Source: Cryptomeria japonica
Lineage: Eukaryota > Streptophyta > Pinopsida > Cupressales > Cupressaceae
Direction: 5' to 3'
NCBI RefSeq assembly: GCF_030272615.1
Contig: NC_081407.1
Location: forward strand, 263,362,574 to 263,426,573
Length of the DNA stretch: 64,000 nucleotides
Position 1 is the first letter of the stretch. Each line of letters starts with the position of its first letter. Below are positions 11,087 through 24,551 of this stretch, one piece after another. The notes under the pieces were generated by a model that saw nothing but the letters and a program-made list of their open reading frames with translations, did no database searches and had not been told where the DNA came from. The translations under genes were made by a program, and so were the position numbers.

Positions 11087-14000
11087 AAAATATCCTATAC
11101 AATATTTTTACTCTTAGTATTTTTTTCATTTTTTATTTCCATTTAGGATATTTCTAAGGTGTTAGAAGTGGAATTGGAGATTTCTCCATGATGAAAAAAA
11201 AGAAAGACATAAATCAAGAGGGATGAAACCAAAATTGCAAGGAAATCCCACAAAATTCACCCAATCAAAGATCTCCCCTAGAAATATGAAATCATGATCC
11301 TTTATATTCAATTCGGTTATAGATGCTAGATGCCAAAAACAACAAACTAGAATTGGTCTTTGTACATGTGAATGCTAAATTTGGCCATTATATTAAATTT
11401 TATTCTTTACATAGAATGAGGTGAATTTTATCACACCATTTAAAACTATAATAAAAATAATGCACTTAAAAAAATGAGAACTAAAAATGTTATCTTAGGA
11501 GCTAGAATGTTGCCTTCAAAGTTCCCAAAATGAGAACTATTCAGCAACAACTATGATAATCTACAAAATCTAAAAATATCATATAAAAATTGATATTTAA
11601 TTGCACCATTATAGATATTCCTTGACAAAAGAGTCTAGATGATTGAGATATGACCATTTGAAGTTGGATTGCAAAATCAAAACTATTGATGGAGAAGATA
11701 GTAGATTGGAGTGACCCACTGATGGTCATTTGGACATAAAATTTAACATGGTTTATTTTGAAATTAATGTGTCCATAAAATTTAAGATAGTGTCCTATTG
11801 GTAGTCATTTTGCTATCAAAGTTAAGATAGCATGTGAAAAATGCTAAAAAGAATTTTTTCCGTGAAAATATGAAAATAAGGTTTCCTTGGCCTTATAAAT
11901 TCAAGGGAAGGGTCTATTTTTATCTCAAATATGTAGAAATTAAACTCCAATACAAACCCACAAAGAATAAAATTCAAATTTTGTATTTCTATCAAGTTTT
12001 TTAGGATGCCCTGGGTTATCATATGATCCAAGAGAAGAGCAGAATCAAATATTTAATATCCACCAAGATTTTCCCCCTAGTAATAGATCATGCATGATTA
12101 CCACGTAGATCTAAGAATTGGATTGCATATCTAAATCTTTGATACCATATTAAAGTCATTGAAGTACTCAAGCTCCCAAATATCACCTACAAAAACCAAA
12201 TTAACCTTTTATGTAAGATAAAAGTAAGAGAATACATGTTCTATAATGGATGCAAAATATATTAGATCAATATGATGAATGATATTCATATACAATATAT
12301 GCAATACAATGAAATGTACATACAGTACCTCGTTAAAGATAGATTGAGAGATAGGAATTTAACTCGGATGATGACAAGTACCTTAATTGTATGTCACATG
12401 ACAACTAGTAATAAGATATTAAAAGATCACATGACACATAAGACCTTCTAGAAAGATTCCTACATCAGCAACTAAACTTAACATGTGAACATGTGTGAAA
12501 AGGTCCTAACTAGGAACTAGTTAGATAATGTACCATGTTCACACTACAAAAGGGGAAATGGATAAGAAACAACCATATTCATACCGAATACATTTTATTT
12601 TATTAGACTAATTGAATAAGTATAGTAGATATATTGAAAAAATATATGTTAATAATTTTATATAAATTAAACAAGGGCCTTTTGTTATGAGGAGTTTATT
12701 TTCTTATGAATGTATGGATATTTGTAGTTATGTAATTATATTTTTTAGTTGAAGCAATTGTAACTCAATACATGAGGATGATGATGATTCATGACATGAA
12801 TCAAGGTATAAATTTTAATAGTTATGTTGTGGTTGTGGATCTATTTAGTTTTGATAGTTTAGTTGAAGGAAACATTTGACATAGGTATCTGGTTATTCAA
12901 CATATTGTAATCAACTACTTAAAACATAGATGCTAATATCTATGTAACTTAGTTTTAGCCATAAAAAATTCAACTACCAAAATATTATTATTTCAGTTAA
13001 GGGAATTGTAGAGGGTGATCTCTCCACTTACATAATTATAATAGTTCTTATAACACATATAAGATTATATAGAAGAATAGAAATGTGTAAGAGAAAAGTG
13101 TATGCCCTATCCTTTTAATTTTTTTTTATTTTAAATTATTTTATTTTATTTTATTTTAAATGTGTAAGAGAAAAGTGTATGCCCTATCCTTTTAATGTTT
13201 ACCCTTTTTATGCATGATTTTACATTATACTTAAAACTATTTTATTTTATATTTAAGTTGATCTCAATTCCTATCACCCACATTTGTTATCCTTCAACTT
13301 ATCAATAAAGATGGTCCTTCCACATAGGACATGATCATGCAAATAAGAATAAATCCTACCATAAGGAATGTATTGAATACCTAAATATGTCTAGGACAAG
13401 AAATATTTACTACTTTATGTTTACTTTCTACTCATCGTTATATACCCTCTTTTTGAAGCTATCAATCCCAACTCATTGTTTATAAGGTTTGATTATTCAT
13501 TGATTAATTTATCATTTAATCAAATAGTTCTAAATTTTATATTGATGTTTATTTCCTATTTTTTATGAATAAAACATTTTTAACACTACCTAAGGTTTTT
13601 CCCTTCACATCCTTCCATTTTCATTATATAATATGTACTCATGAGTATAATGGTAATTAGTAGGTAATGGTAATTGGTAGGTAGTGGATTTGGAAGGATG
13701 ATCAATTTTTCACTTTTTTAGGTAATGTACTTTGAAGCTTAGATATTTTCTCTCTTTATGTTATTAGCTAAGATTATTTGATGCACACAAATGTCATGAA
13801 AGTTTTATGTAATTGGTTTTCCTTTTCTATTAGGAGATAACTATATTCAATTCTCTAAAGGAATTAAATAACTTTATAATATTTATTTTATACATCAATC
13901 TATCACCCTAGTTTAAATATTAGGAGATAAAACTTGTAATGCTGAAATTACATACTCATGTCTATTTCCCTTATTTTCAACCTAATTTAACTAGAGTGTA

Positions 14001-14801
14001 CATTAATACAATGATTAATAAATATGTGACATATTCTTGGATGAACTTATCTCATGACATCATCCAATATTGATCCCATTATCACTCATCCCTAAACATT
14101 GACTCAATATATCCTTCAATCATAAGTCATCGCCCTAGCTAGTATCAATAGGTGTAGACTTGACCCAACCAAATTTATACTCAAAAATTGAAAGCTTAAA
14201 ATTTTGAATTTTGAATTTAAATGTAACACCTTGCCAACCTTTACACAATAAATTGTGATCCAATCAAATACATGTATGTGTTGATTTATGTATTTTATTA
14301 ATGTATTTAAATGTATCCATTCATTGTTTTAAATAATAAACATATAATTTTCAAACAAAACAAGGAATCATTGAAATGAATTTATGAGAGAATCATCATA
14401 ACATTATTTGAGCATTGTATCAACCTACATCACTTTAGATCAATTACATGATTTTTATTATATTGGATCCTTATTTAAAAGTAGTTGAATAAAGAAAAAT
14501 AGAAGTCTTGCTAAGGAGAACATGATCTTCATGATTTAGTTGATTTACTCAAGGTTTTTGCAAACACCAATAATTATTACTTAAATATAGATATCAAAAG
14601 ACCAAGTTGAATAAATTTTAAATCATTTTTCCATTTCATTCCAATAAGTATAGGTTCAGGTCTACAAACAAGATTATTTATGTAATCAAAATCTAGACCA
14701 AAGTGAAACATAGTTGGAGATTTTTTGAGATAATCATGTGACAAAGCCCTAAAAATACAATGATGTGATAAATTAATTCATTTCCCAACTTTTCAATCAA
14801 T
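11087..14801. other. AT-rich stretch without recognisable gene or element
   Basis: No ORF with credible composition, no retroelement motif and no clear terminal repeats were found on either strand. It probably consists of very old transposon debris. The only local structure noted is a duplicated 39-bp block at 13081-13196. Confidence 0.6.
13081..13196. repeat. Short direct duplication in AT-rich DNA
   Basis: The block beginning AAATGTGTAAGAGAAAAG at 13081 recurs at 13158 after a spacer of T- and TTTTA-rich sequence. Both copies are essentially identical over about 39 bases, so the duplication is recent relative to the surrounding decay. Slippage or a small local duplication is the simplest cause. 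Confidence 0.8.
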
Positions 14802-14806
14802 CTAAG

Positions 14807-15276
14807 TGTAGTCACATAAATATGTCCACTTAATTAAATGAATATTTATTATTTATTTGATTATTTAACCATCAATAATCAGTTAATTAAATTAATATTT
14901 AATCAATTCATCATCAATGCCTTCTCCTATTGATTAAATAAATTATTCAATTTATTTAAAAAATTAAACTCAAAATCAATTAAATAAAAAAAGTGCATAT
15001 TTATTTAATTTAACCGCCTTTCCTCTTTTAAATAAATAATTAAATATTTATTTAAATCCCTAAGATACCCCCCACTTGCATTCTCCTACAAATGCAGGTT
15101 GCAACCACAATTGAAATAAATTAATTTTCTTTTAATGAAAATCCTATTTTCCCTCACCCACCAAACCCACTTGCAATCCTAAATCCCCTTCTAGACTCTT
15201 CTAACCACTTTCTAAATTCTTCTAACCATTCCTAATTAGCCTAATTACCCTCCCCAATTATTGTCACATCCCTAAG
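14807..15276 (+). repeat. Element A 5' LTR, first part (before insertion of B)
   Basis: Starts TGTAGTCACATAAATATG, as do the LTRs of F and the solo LTR, and is collinear with the F LTR up to the sequence CACATCCCTAAG, where element B begins. The LTR resumes at 27067 after B's target duplication. Unlike F's LTR it lacks the 50-bp and 79-bp tandem duplications. Confidence 0.88.
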
Positions 15277-15758
15277 TGTCAAGCCCAAACTTTTGGGCAA
15301 AAAACACACACAACAAATTTTGTTTGAACACTTAATTACATGCAACCTATGCTAATTAGATGTGACAACTTAACAAGTTGCTCCAAGTGGAACCTTAATT
15401 TATAATAAAATGTTTTTCTAACATGAGCGATGAATAGAACAAATTTATCTAGAAGCCTTAGGTTTCTATAAAACTCCTAGACGACAAAGTTGGGATATTC
15501 CTAACATAACAAATTATGATAACTCCTATAAACAAACGAAACAAAATGAATTTATAAGGACAATAATATATTCACATAGAATGTCCCTTTTATTACAGTT
15601 ACAATTTATAATTCTTAATTAGATCAACTTCTACTAATAGTCATTAATATAATTACTTGATTCAAAAATAATTATTTATCTCCTGATGAGTTTCCTCCAT
15701 TTGTGATAATACCCCCTACCTTTATAACTTGATTAAATCTTGCGTCTATAAATTAATT
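15277..15758 (-). repeat. Element B 3' LTR, terminal part
   Basis: Nearly identical to 23444-23925 of the other LTR, starting TGTCAAGCCCAAAC against TGTCATGCCCAAAC. It is split from its continuation (20787-21841) by the LINE. The last seven bases (ATTAATT, 15752-15758) are the left copy of the LINE target duplication. Confidence 0.88.
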
Positions 15759-16347
15759 TTTATTTTTTTTCAATAAAAGTGGCATAGCCACTAAACTTTA
15801 TTATATTATTTTTTAAAAAGATTTTACAATGGGTTCAAAAAAAGGCATACCGACAGGAAAGAACCCACAAGAAAACCTCTGGTTGTCACCTTGAGAAAGA
15901 AACTATACTACCCTTACAAAATATGAGGATCTTGATGACCCAAAAACTCACCCATACCCATATAGAAGCCCTATGTATATAGACCCCATAGGGCGTATAT
16001 CTCAATTGATTAAAAAACTTAGTTGGTTACAAAAGTGGGGTTGAATTGCCAAAAGGTTTACAACAAGAAGAACCAAGAGCCCATCAACTGATAACAGCAG
16101 TCATATATAAAAAGAAGAGGAGCATGCCGAGATACCAAGAAGTGAAACCAAGGAGGACTTAGACTGGAACAGACCGGAAATCTCCAACTCCATAGAATTG
16201 AGAAAATGAGAACTATCCAAAATCCATCTCAAAAAACATCCTGCAAAAAATATGAGATATCTGCAAAGGTAGGAACAGTTAGTCCAAAAACCAATTACTC
16301 GAGCTTTCCTCTGGAGGAGAAGGTCAGGCATTCTAAGGAACCAATGC

Positions 16348-16931
16348 CTATATAGGGATCATGGGGAGAGGAGTTGAAAATGAAGCAAAACATAAATTAA
16401 TTAGAGCATGAAGACCAACTAACACTTCCTGTGCTCTGACCAAAACCTGGGGAGATATAAAACTAGACAAACTTTCCACAGATTTTAGAGCTTCATCAAT
16501 AGTATCACAGATCAGGCCCATTCTAATTTCAGAGAGCAAATGCCCATAGTGCCCATCTTCCAAAAGATTTTGAAGAGAAAGAAAACCCCCATAAGGAAGA
16601 GTACCCATATCAAAAATATAACTATCCAAAGCTGACCCAAGATGATCATTGGAGGCACCACAAATTTTGATGCAATAAGCTGGACTGGAGTTTTATCCCA
16701 TAGAAGATCATAACATATAGTAAAAAAATGAGACAAAACTTCTAAAAAAGAGATAAAAGAAGGAGAGAGCAACCAACAATTACCCACCACCCTGCGAATT
16801 TCAGACTCCAACTCCAGATTATGCAAAACAAAAACTCTCCCAAGCTTTTCAGAAACATAACCATAGTTGTCAACAATGTCTTCCTTAGGAATAGATACTA
16901 TAACACAATAAGTCGGAAGAATAAAAGACAT
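16348..16931 (-). pseudogene. Unrecognised ORF pair in the LINE 3' region
   Basis: Two overlapping minus frames, 16931-16512 and 16629-16348, together read as a protein-like sequence of about 190 residues if one frame change near 16630-16700 is assumed. The C-terminal piece is amphipathic and helix-like (acidic and leucine-rich) and ends at a stop after MIPI. It lies 1.1 kb downstream of the RNase H stop, where a LINE normally has only a 3' UTR. I do not recognise it; it could be chance, a captured exon or an extra LINE gene. Confidence 0.3.
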
Positions 16932-18041
16932 GAGGATTATTTACCTTTACCTTAGAGAGAAGAAATCCTTTAGATACCGTCGATGAGGGAAAACAAAGAC
17001 ATTCTGTAGTAGAGTTAATAAATAGCCGAAAGAAAACTAAATTAATTGGCCACCATACATTGTAATGAATGACATCCATGTGAGGAGCCAAGAAAAAGTA
17101 TGCCAAGGAATGCATCCTGATTGATCAAATAACAACAAAGGCCTATAATAATGTTGCCACCTTTCATAATAATGAATGATCCGCTCATGCGAAAAAACAA
17201 GTCTCCAAAAAATCATTGTAAGAAATGCATCTCGGGTGAGCCAAAAAGACATTAAACCTCATAATCACCTCTATGAGAAATACCATACTATCTCCACTAA
17301 AGTCGATAAACAGTATAGTAGTAATCATATATTGAAAGCCAAGGCACATCACAATTAATCAAAGTGTGTATTCCATATCCCACGTGAGAGAGCAAAGGTA
17401 ATGATAAAGCTTGCTGCCACTCTCGAAATAAAACCAATAAACATAGTCTCCCATAATGCTTATGATAGCTCGCAACCACACTATGTATATGGCAACAATT
17501 ACCTATATATAGAGTTAGAATACCAGCTAAGCATAGACACTTATTATAATAATGCATGATCCGCTTATGAGTTAAAAACAAGTTTCCAAACAATCATTTA
17601 AAGAAATGTATAGCGAGTGAACCACAAAAAGCCAATAATAATTAAACCTCATAGTCACCTCTGTGAGTGGTACTATACAATCTCCCCTGAAGCCGATAGA
17701 CAAAATTGGCAATAATCATTACATAGAAAGCCATGGCCCATCACTTTTAGTCAAAACAACATGAGTTCAAAATCCCTCGCTTGAAAGCAACCTCAAAGAA
17801 AGGCTCTGAGAGGAAAATCACTTACAAGAAGCTTTTTTATTTTAATTTGAAGATAAATATGATAATCTAGAGCCAATAAAGATAGTCACCCTTAATGCTT
17901 ATAACAACTCACAGCCAAACTATGCATCTGATAATTCACATACAAAATCAGATTACCAGTTGTGCATAAACAATAATAATGCCTATCCGAACTGGCAATA
18001 GAAGGATTTATCAAAAGTTAGGGACAAAAAAGACCACAAGA

Positions 18042-20786
18042 TTATTGCAAGAATTCCAAAATTGAAATAGGAATGTCAACAGGGCTAATATCACAAAGAA
18101 TAGCATTACCATCAATAGCAAGGTTAGCTAAAAAATCTGCTACTCGATTAATTTCTCTATAACAATGAGTAATGAAGAAAGAATCAAAAGATTCCAATTG
18201 CTGAAGAATAAGATCAAGAAGATATTGCAATTGCCAGCAATGAGATTTCTTATTTAACACACTCTGAATGATCACCAATGAGTCCCCTTCAATAATGAGG
18301 TCTTTAATGCCAAGGGAAATAGCCAATTCCAGACCCAAAGACAAAGCCTTAAATTCAGCAAAGTTATTAGACTAAATACCAATTGCATGATACCTAGCAT
18401 GAACAATCTGAGTGTGGTGATCCAAAATCACCATACCTACCCCAACTAAACTAGGATTTCCACGAGATGCACCATCAAAGTTCAATTTGAACTTACCAAG
18501 AGGAGGAGGTTTCCAAGATGCCAACTTTCTTTTATTTAAAGCAACACCTTTTCTCAAAATTGAACCATGGGAAGGAAGAGCAGATAGCATGCTCCAAACT
18601 CTAGTCACCCTACTATCCCAATGAGAAAAATAAGTGAGATTATCTAAGTTCCTACATATATACGACAAGGTAACCTCAGAAATGAACAATTCAATCTTTA
18701 GTAGGACCTAGGGGAGAGAAGAGCTAGTATTTCTAAAGATCCTGTTATTACGCTCTAACCAAATATTCCATATTACAATAGATGGAGAAATAGTCCATAA
18801 ACATGCATAAAAGGATGAAGTAAACAAAAGTGGCCAAGAACTAAAGAAGGTAATCAGGTCATTTCCCATGACAAATGTCAAATTCAATTTATCAAACAAC
18901 CACTGCCAACATTGATATGCAAAATCACAATGTAAAAAGAGATGGGAAGAGGATTCCAAGTGTTTATTACATAACACACATGTGAAAGCAACCGTGATAC
19001 CCAACCTATCCAATCTCATGCCTGTGAGAACCCTATCTTGAACTGCCAGCCAAGCAAAAGCACCAACTTTTGGCAAACAGGCTGAATGCCAAAAAAGTTT
19101 ATACGGCCAAGTAGGGTGATCATTATCCTTCATGAGGGAATTATAACCATCCCTCACCGAATATTTAACAGAAATATTCTTAGTCCAAACCAATTCGTCC
19201 TCAACATCAGAAAGGATAACCACCCTCTCACTAAGGACCTTGGTATACTACACTTTCAAATCATGATCAATAACCAAAAAGTCAATCGGCTTACATTTAG
19301 CCAATCTCATATTTCCACTATAAGTAATGTCAAAGTAATCTACCACCGAAGTTCCCCAAAGGGAAGAAAGAATGGATATCAGGGGGGACCAATTCCTAAG
19401 ACTTCATAATGGAGGGTGACCATTCCAGCTTTCATCCCAAAATCTAATCTTAGTGCCTTTATGTACAACCTAGGAGAGATTCAGCAAAATAACAGATCTA
19501 CATTTACATATGAAGTTCCACATAGCAAAACCTGAAGGAAGATTGGAAATTTGGAAAATATACTCCCTAGGACCATTATTAAGATATTTAGCAAACATAA
19601 TCTGTGTCCATAAAGAATGGGGCTTCTTATACAAATTCCAAACCAATTTTGCCCCCAAGGCTAAATTTTATTTTTTCATATTTATGATACCAGTACCCCC
19701 TAGGTCCTTTGGTAAGAAAACTTTATCCCATGCCACAAGAGCAATCTTTTTCCTCCCATCTTTATTGCTACTCCAGAGAAAAGACGTTAGAGTATCCTAT
19801 AAGCTTACCAACACATCCTTTGGAGATCTTAATACTGACATAAGATAAATAGGAATTGCATTCAGCACAGATTTAATGAGAACAATTTTTTGAGCTAGAT
19901 TCAACCACCTATGATTCCAAGAAAGGATTCTCTTTGAGATGGCCGAAATGATTTTATCCCAAAAGCTAGAATTATCCTTCTTGATAAAGAAGGGTATACC
20001 TAGATAAGTACATGGAAGTGAGCTAGAATCAAAACCCCCAAAAGCCAACAATCTAGTTTTGATTAATTGCGGGGTGTGAAGAAAGAAGATTTTTGACTTT
20101 TCAGGGTTTATTTTCTGACTTGCAAAGGAGGCATAATTCTGAATAACTTCATTTATGACCAAAGCTTCCTACATAAAGGCTTGACCAAATAACAAGGTAT
20201 CATCTACAAACAAGCAGTGTGATATAGATCCCGGTACTCTCAAAATTTTCACCCCAAGCCAAAGGTCTTTCAATTTCACAGCCTTAATAGCCCAACTAAA
20301 AGATAATGCTAAAAGAATAAACAAAAAAGGGGAAAGAGGGTCTCCTTGTCTTAAACCTCTAGAGGAGGGAAAAAAACCACAGGGGGAACCATTAATTATA
20401 ATCGAAAACCTTGTAGATGAAATACAAGCCATTATCCATTTAATCCAAGCCATAGAAAATCCTAACCATTCCAAAGCAAGACCTAAAGCCCTCCATTCTA
20501 CTCTATCATAAGCCTTAACCATGTCAAGTTTTAAAATCATGGTCGGGGATCTTTGGAGGGAGATAGAATGTAAAACTTCATGAGCTACAATAGCTCCCTC
20601 AGGTGTCTCCCTATTTGGTACAAAACCACCTTGTTCTACTGAAATGAGTTTAGGGAGGATTTTGGATAGCCGAATAGATATTGCTTTAGTGAAAATCTTA
20701 TATAAGGTATTACACAGAGCGATAGGATGAAAATCGGCAAAAGAATTAACAATTTCCTTTTTATGAATAAGAGCAACCATCGTGGT
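18042..20786 (-). pseudogene. LINE ORF2 remnant: reverse transcriptase, zf-RVT and RNase H
   Basis: The first segment (20780-20169) carries non-LTR RT blocks in order: a fingers/palm region with KLDMVKAYDRVEW, the GLRQGDPLSPFLF block, and FVDDTLLF with the catalytic aspartates. The next (20162-19797) has the thumb-side CTYLGIPF block. Segment 19223-18708 is a zf-RVT-like region (KVGAFAWL, then C-x2-C and H-x3-H-like spacing). Segments 18689-18372 and 18344-18042 form an RNase H domain with the acidic residues FDGAS, AEFKAL (just upstream of 18344), EGDS and NRVADFLANL. A TAG interrupts it between the first two. Segments are separated by stops and frameshifts, so the gene is dead. C-terminal RNase H domains are known in some plant L1 LINEs. 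Confidence 0.88.
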
Positions 20787-21392
20787 ATTAATTATTAATA
20801 TGATTTTAATATAATAATATTAATTCATCGAGCAATTGAAAATTGAAGTGTCGAATGTTAAAATGTTAATTGCTTTATTTAGCATAAGGTTCCATCTAGG
20901 CTAAATGAGTTCGCAAGATCAAGGTCTTGGACTTATTTTTGAAAATATATAATTCCACCACGATATCCTCTTCCAAAGAATTTATTATTATCTCGCCATT
21001 AAATAAATAAATAAATTCCTTTACGCAAAAAAAATCTCTAATTAAATTGACAATGGATATTATTAATCTTAATCATTCTTTTTAATCATTGTAGGAATTA
21101 ATTAAATTAACTCTAGCAATTGGATTTTTAGATCTCATGAATTATTTTAATAATAATTATAAAGTGTCTAAAATTTGACTAAAGGGGCTAAATAAATTCA
21201 TAATACAATTTGCCCCATAAAGTTTATTCCCGACAAGCCTAAATTTAGGTGGACTAAAGTGAATCCCCTATGGCCAAAAATCATACAAAAGGAATCGTTA
21301 TAATTTCCTAGCTTATAAAGCTTCAAAAGAATTAAAATTTAAAACATCATATTTAAATTTACCCTATACATTCTTATATATATACATTTAAA

Positions 21393-21408
<16 letters not shown>

Positions 21409-21456
<48 letters not shown>
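21409..21456. repeat. (GT)24 microsatellite
   Basis: An uninterrupted run of 24 GT units follows a short AT run. The matching position in the sister LTR (about 24518-24545) has only TA units, so the GT tract arose or expanded after B inserted. Confidence 0.95.
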
Positions 21457-21458
<2 letters not shown>

Positions 21459-21647
21459 CTATTTAAATTTATACAATTTATGAATTTAAAACTAATCAAT
21501 TAATTCCCAAATAAACATGGGATACCCTATTCAAATTTTGAATAGGGTTTCCCCCCTTTTCTTTCTTTTTTTTTTTATATATATTATGCAAACCTTAAAT
21601 ACAAATCTACTTTACAAAACTTATTAACAAAGCTTATTTGGAGTTTA

Positions 21648-21673
21648 CCCTAACCCAAAAGTTTGGGTTAGGG
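21648..21673. repeat. 12-bp-arm palindrome in the B LTR
   Basis: CCCTAACCCAAA and its exact reverse complement are separated by AG. The other LTR has the same structure at 24754-24779 with one mismatch. It could form a hairpin in DNA or RNA; no function is known. Confidence 0.9.
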
Positions 21674-21841
21674 CTCTTTGTATTGTGCAGGTTGAATGAG
21701 CTATGATGGAGGGCTATGGAGGAGGCCGCGGAGGAGCGGAGCTTTGACGGAGGTGCAGGGTGGGGGAAGACCATGGGGGCTATGGGGCTCCCCGCAAGGA
21801 AAGCCATAGTCATGCTGCGGGTCACGTCCCACAGAGGCAGC

Positions 21842-23443
21842 CTATTAATTAAAATTTGGTAAAAAGAAGTTATCTCTTTCCATATTACTTATTTCTATTT
21901 ACTTACTAGTCAATTTTTGGCATATCACAACTTACAATTTCCTTCAAACCACGTAAACCACCTTATCATCATAATATCCTGTTACCCAATTACGGTATAA
22001 CATAAGGGTGTCCAATAATTACCAATGTCTTAAGACTCCCAAAATTTCCAAGTTCTCCCTTGGCTAACCACATAATTCGGCTCCTTATCCATGTTCTAAT
22101 AAAATATCTTATACTACCAACTAATCGTCATTAAAACCTTCGTATTATAATACTGCTATACTATCTTTCCATCAGCCATTTCCATCTGCATGTTGTTTCA
22201 TCCATACTTAATTTTTTCTCATACCTTCACACTTGAGTGCCATAAATTTACAAACCTGCTTCGGTTGTGTCAAGTAGTTAGATTGTGTTACATATTGTCT
22301 TGTAACTAGCAACTAGCCATGATTGGGTTGCACTTTTCTCCTTAGAATTTGTACGAATATTAGTTACCCCTATCTAAGAGTATAAGATCCTAATACTTTT
22401 ACACTCCTTGCACTTCAATAGGGATTTTTATACGATTCCCAAATCGTCCCTACTTTCCTTGCCATTAATTTCTCCAAGATTGTCTTCCCATAAGGGAACT
22501 AGTTGTGGCTTTACTTTGCTTGTTTCCCCAATTATATAACTACGGATGAACTTGGGGTTTATTGCAATTTATGTGCTTTAACCCCAGAAGTTCATGTATC
22601 CTTTCTTCTTAGTTAATTCATCTATAATATTGCTAGGGTCCATTTATCAAGGAGATTGTCATTCCTCATTTTAGTCCTTATCTTCAGGGTTATACCACTC
22701 TAGCTTTTCTGCATTGCTACAAGGATTGTCTAACGAATGCTCTTATTAAGCAACCCAGCTTGACCACATGCTTAAGGCACCTATTCATTAGGATAGGTTA
22801 ATGCTTCTTTCTAATATTCACAAGAGTACCTCTTAACTCTTCTTCATTGTTGTCTCAATGGCGGTCGTGGTCCTCGAACCACCAAAATTTTCGCATAGCT
22901 TAAAAAAATTAACTTGAGTTGTCACTATCTCAATTATCTTGGTTATTGCACCTTCATCTTATGTCTAACTAGCTTGCTTGACTTGCCAAGTCAAGTACAT
23001 ACCTCGATGGATGGTATTCTCTTAGTTACCATCAGAGGTATTTTATTGTAGAATTAATCTCCTCATACTTGATTTGATTAGGGCAATAATTGCATTTGGG
23101 TTCTAATTGAATGGTAACCTTATAAGTACTGATGATCTAAATCTCGTTTATTAAATATCAAGAATATTTATAATTTTAAAATTTTTGTAGCCTTTGGGGT
23201 CTTATTATGCCATAAACATTATGACTAATTAGTTTCAAATTTCAGAGCTTTTAGTGACCTTTGGAACCCCTTGAATTTATATTTGTTGATCTATTGATTT
23301 AGAAGAATCTTCACTTATGTTTCACTTGTTATTTCGCAAGTTTCCACCTAGGTGTTATACTTCGAAGCCATAGTTTAGTTCAACTAAGCTATGAAAATAG
23401 CCCATGTTCATTAGTGTATGAACCTAGGGCTTTGATACCAAAA
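21842..23443 (-). other. Internal remnant of element B
   Basis: 1.6 kb between the two LTRs with no sizeable ORF. Directly inside the primer site the minus strand reads a short leader, then an ATG (ATGGCTTCGAAG, about 23370) that meets a stop after five codons. Probably a decayed leader plus start of gag. Nothing else was recognised. Confidence 0.5.
23429..23441 (-). other. Primer-binding site of element B
   Basis: Minus strand TTGGTATCAAAGC, one base from the canonical initiator-Met-tRNA complement, two bases inside the LTR edge at 23444. It sets B's orientation and identifies the right-hand LTR as the 5' LTR. Confidence 0.8.
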
Positions 23444-24519
23444 TGTCATGCCCAAACTTTTGGGCAAAAAACACACACAACAATTTTTTTTTGAACACTT
23501 AATTACATGCAACCTATGCTAATTAGATGTGACAACTTAACAAGTTGCTCCAAGTGGAACCTTAAATTATAATAAAACATTTTTCTAACATGAGCGATGA
23601 ATAGAACAAATTTATCTAGAAGCCTTAGGTTTCTATAAAACTCCTAGACAACAAAGTTGGGATATTCCTAACATAACAAATTACGATAACTCTTATAAAC
23701 AAACGAAACAAAATGAATTTATAAGGACAATAGTATATTCACATCGAATATCCCTTTTATTACAGTTGCAATTTATAATTCTTAATTAGATCAACTTCTA
23801 CTAATAGTCATTAATATAATTACTTGATTCAAAAATAATTATTTATCTCTTGACGAGTTTCCTCCATCCGTGATAATATCCCCTACCTTTATAACTTGAC
23901 TAAATCTTGCATCTATAAATTAATTATTAATATGATTTTAACGTAATAATATTAATTCGAGCAATTGAAAATTGAAGTATCGAACGTTAAAATGTTAATT
24001 GCTTTATTTAGCATAAGGTTCCATCTAGGCTAAATGAGTTCGCAAGATCAAGGTCTCGGACTTATTTTTGAAAATATATAATTCCACCACGATATCCTCT
24101 TCCAAAGAATTTATTATTATCTCACCATTAAATAAATAAATAAATTCCTTTACGCAAAAAAAATCTCTAATTAAATTGACAAGGGATATTATTAATCTTA
24201 ATCATTCTTTTTAATCATTGTAGGAATTAATTAAATTAACTCTAGCAATTGGATTTTTAAATCCCATGAATTATTTTAATAATAATTATAAAGTGTCTAA
24301 AATTTGACTAAAGGGGCTAAATAAATCCATAATACAATTTGCCCCATAAAGTTTATTCCGGACAAGCCTAAATTTAGGTGGACTAAAGTGAATCTCCTAT
24401 GGCCAAAAATCATACAAAAGGGATCGTTATAATTTCCTAACTTATAAAGCTTCAAAAGAATTAAAATTTAAAACATCATATTTAAATTTACCCAATAAAT
24501 TCTTATATATATACATTTA

Positions 24520-24551
<32 letters not shown>

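Larger units (their letters stand above)
15759..20786 (-). mobile_element. 5'-truncated LINE (L1-like) inserted in the LTR of B
   Basis: 5,028 bp flanked by ATTAATT (15752-15758 and 20787-20793). The left end is T-rich (15759-15770), the complement of a 3' A-rich tail, so the LINE runs on the minus strand. It starts inside the reverse transcriptase domain, which is the usual result of incomplete target-primed reverse transcription. The apurinic endonuclease and most of the upstream protein are missing. About 2.3 kb of 3' sequence follows the RNase H stop. Confidence 0.88.
20787..21841 (-). repeat. Element B 3' LTR, second part (beyond the LINE)
   Basis: Collinear with 23919 to about 24960 of the other LTR, including the palindrome at 21648-21673 and the start of the GC-rich tract. 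Similarity stops abruptly near 21841, where the sister LTR continues into more GC-rich sequence. This is taken as a deletion breakpoint. Contains a (GT)24 microsatellite absent from the same position of the sister LTR. Confidence 0.82.

Noticed and set aside
21648-21673. CCCTAACCC palindrome as an interstitial telomere repeat
   Set aside because: The plant unit is CCCTAAA; only one unit per arm is present and it is part of the LTR consensus of B.
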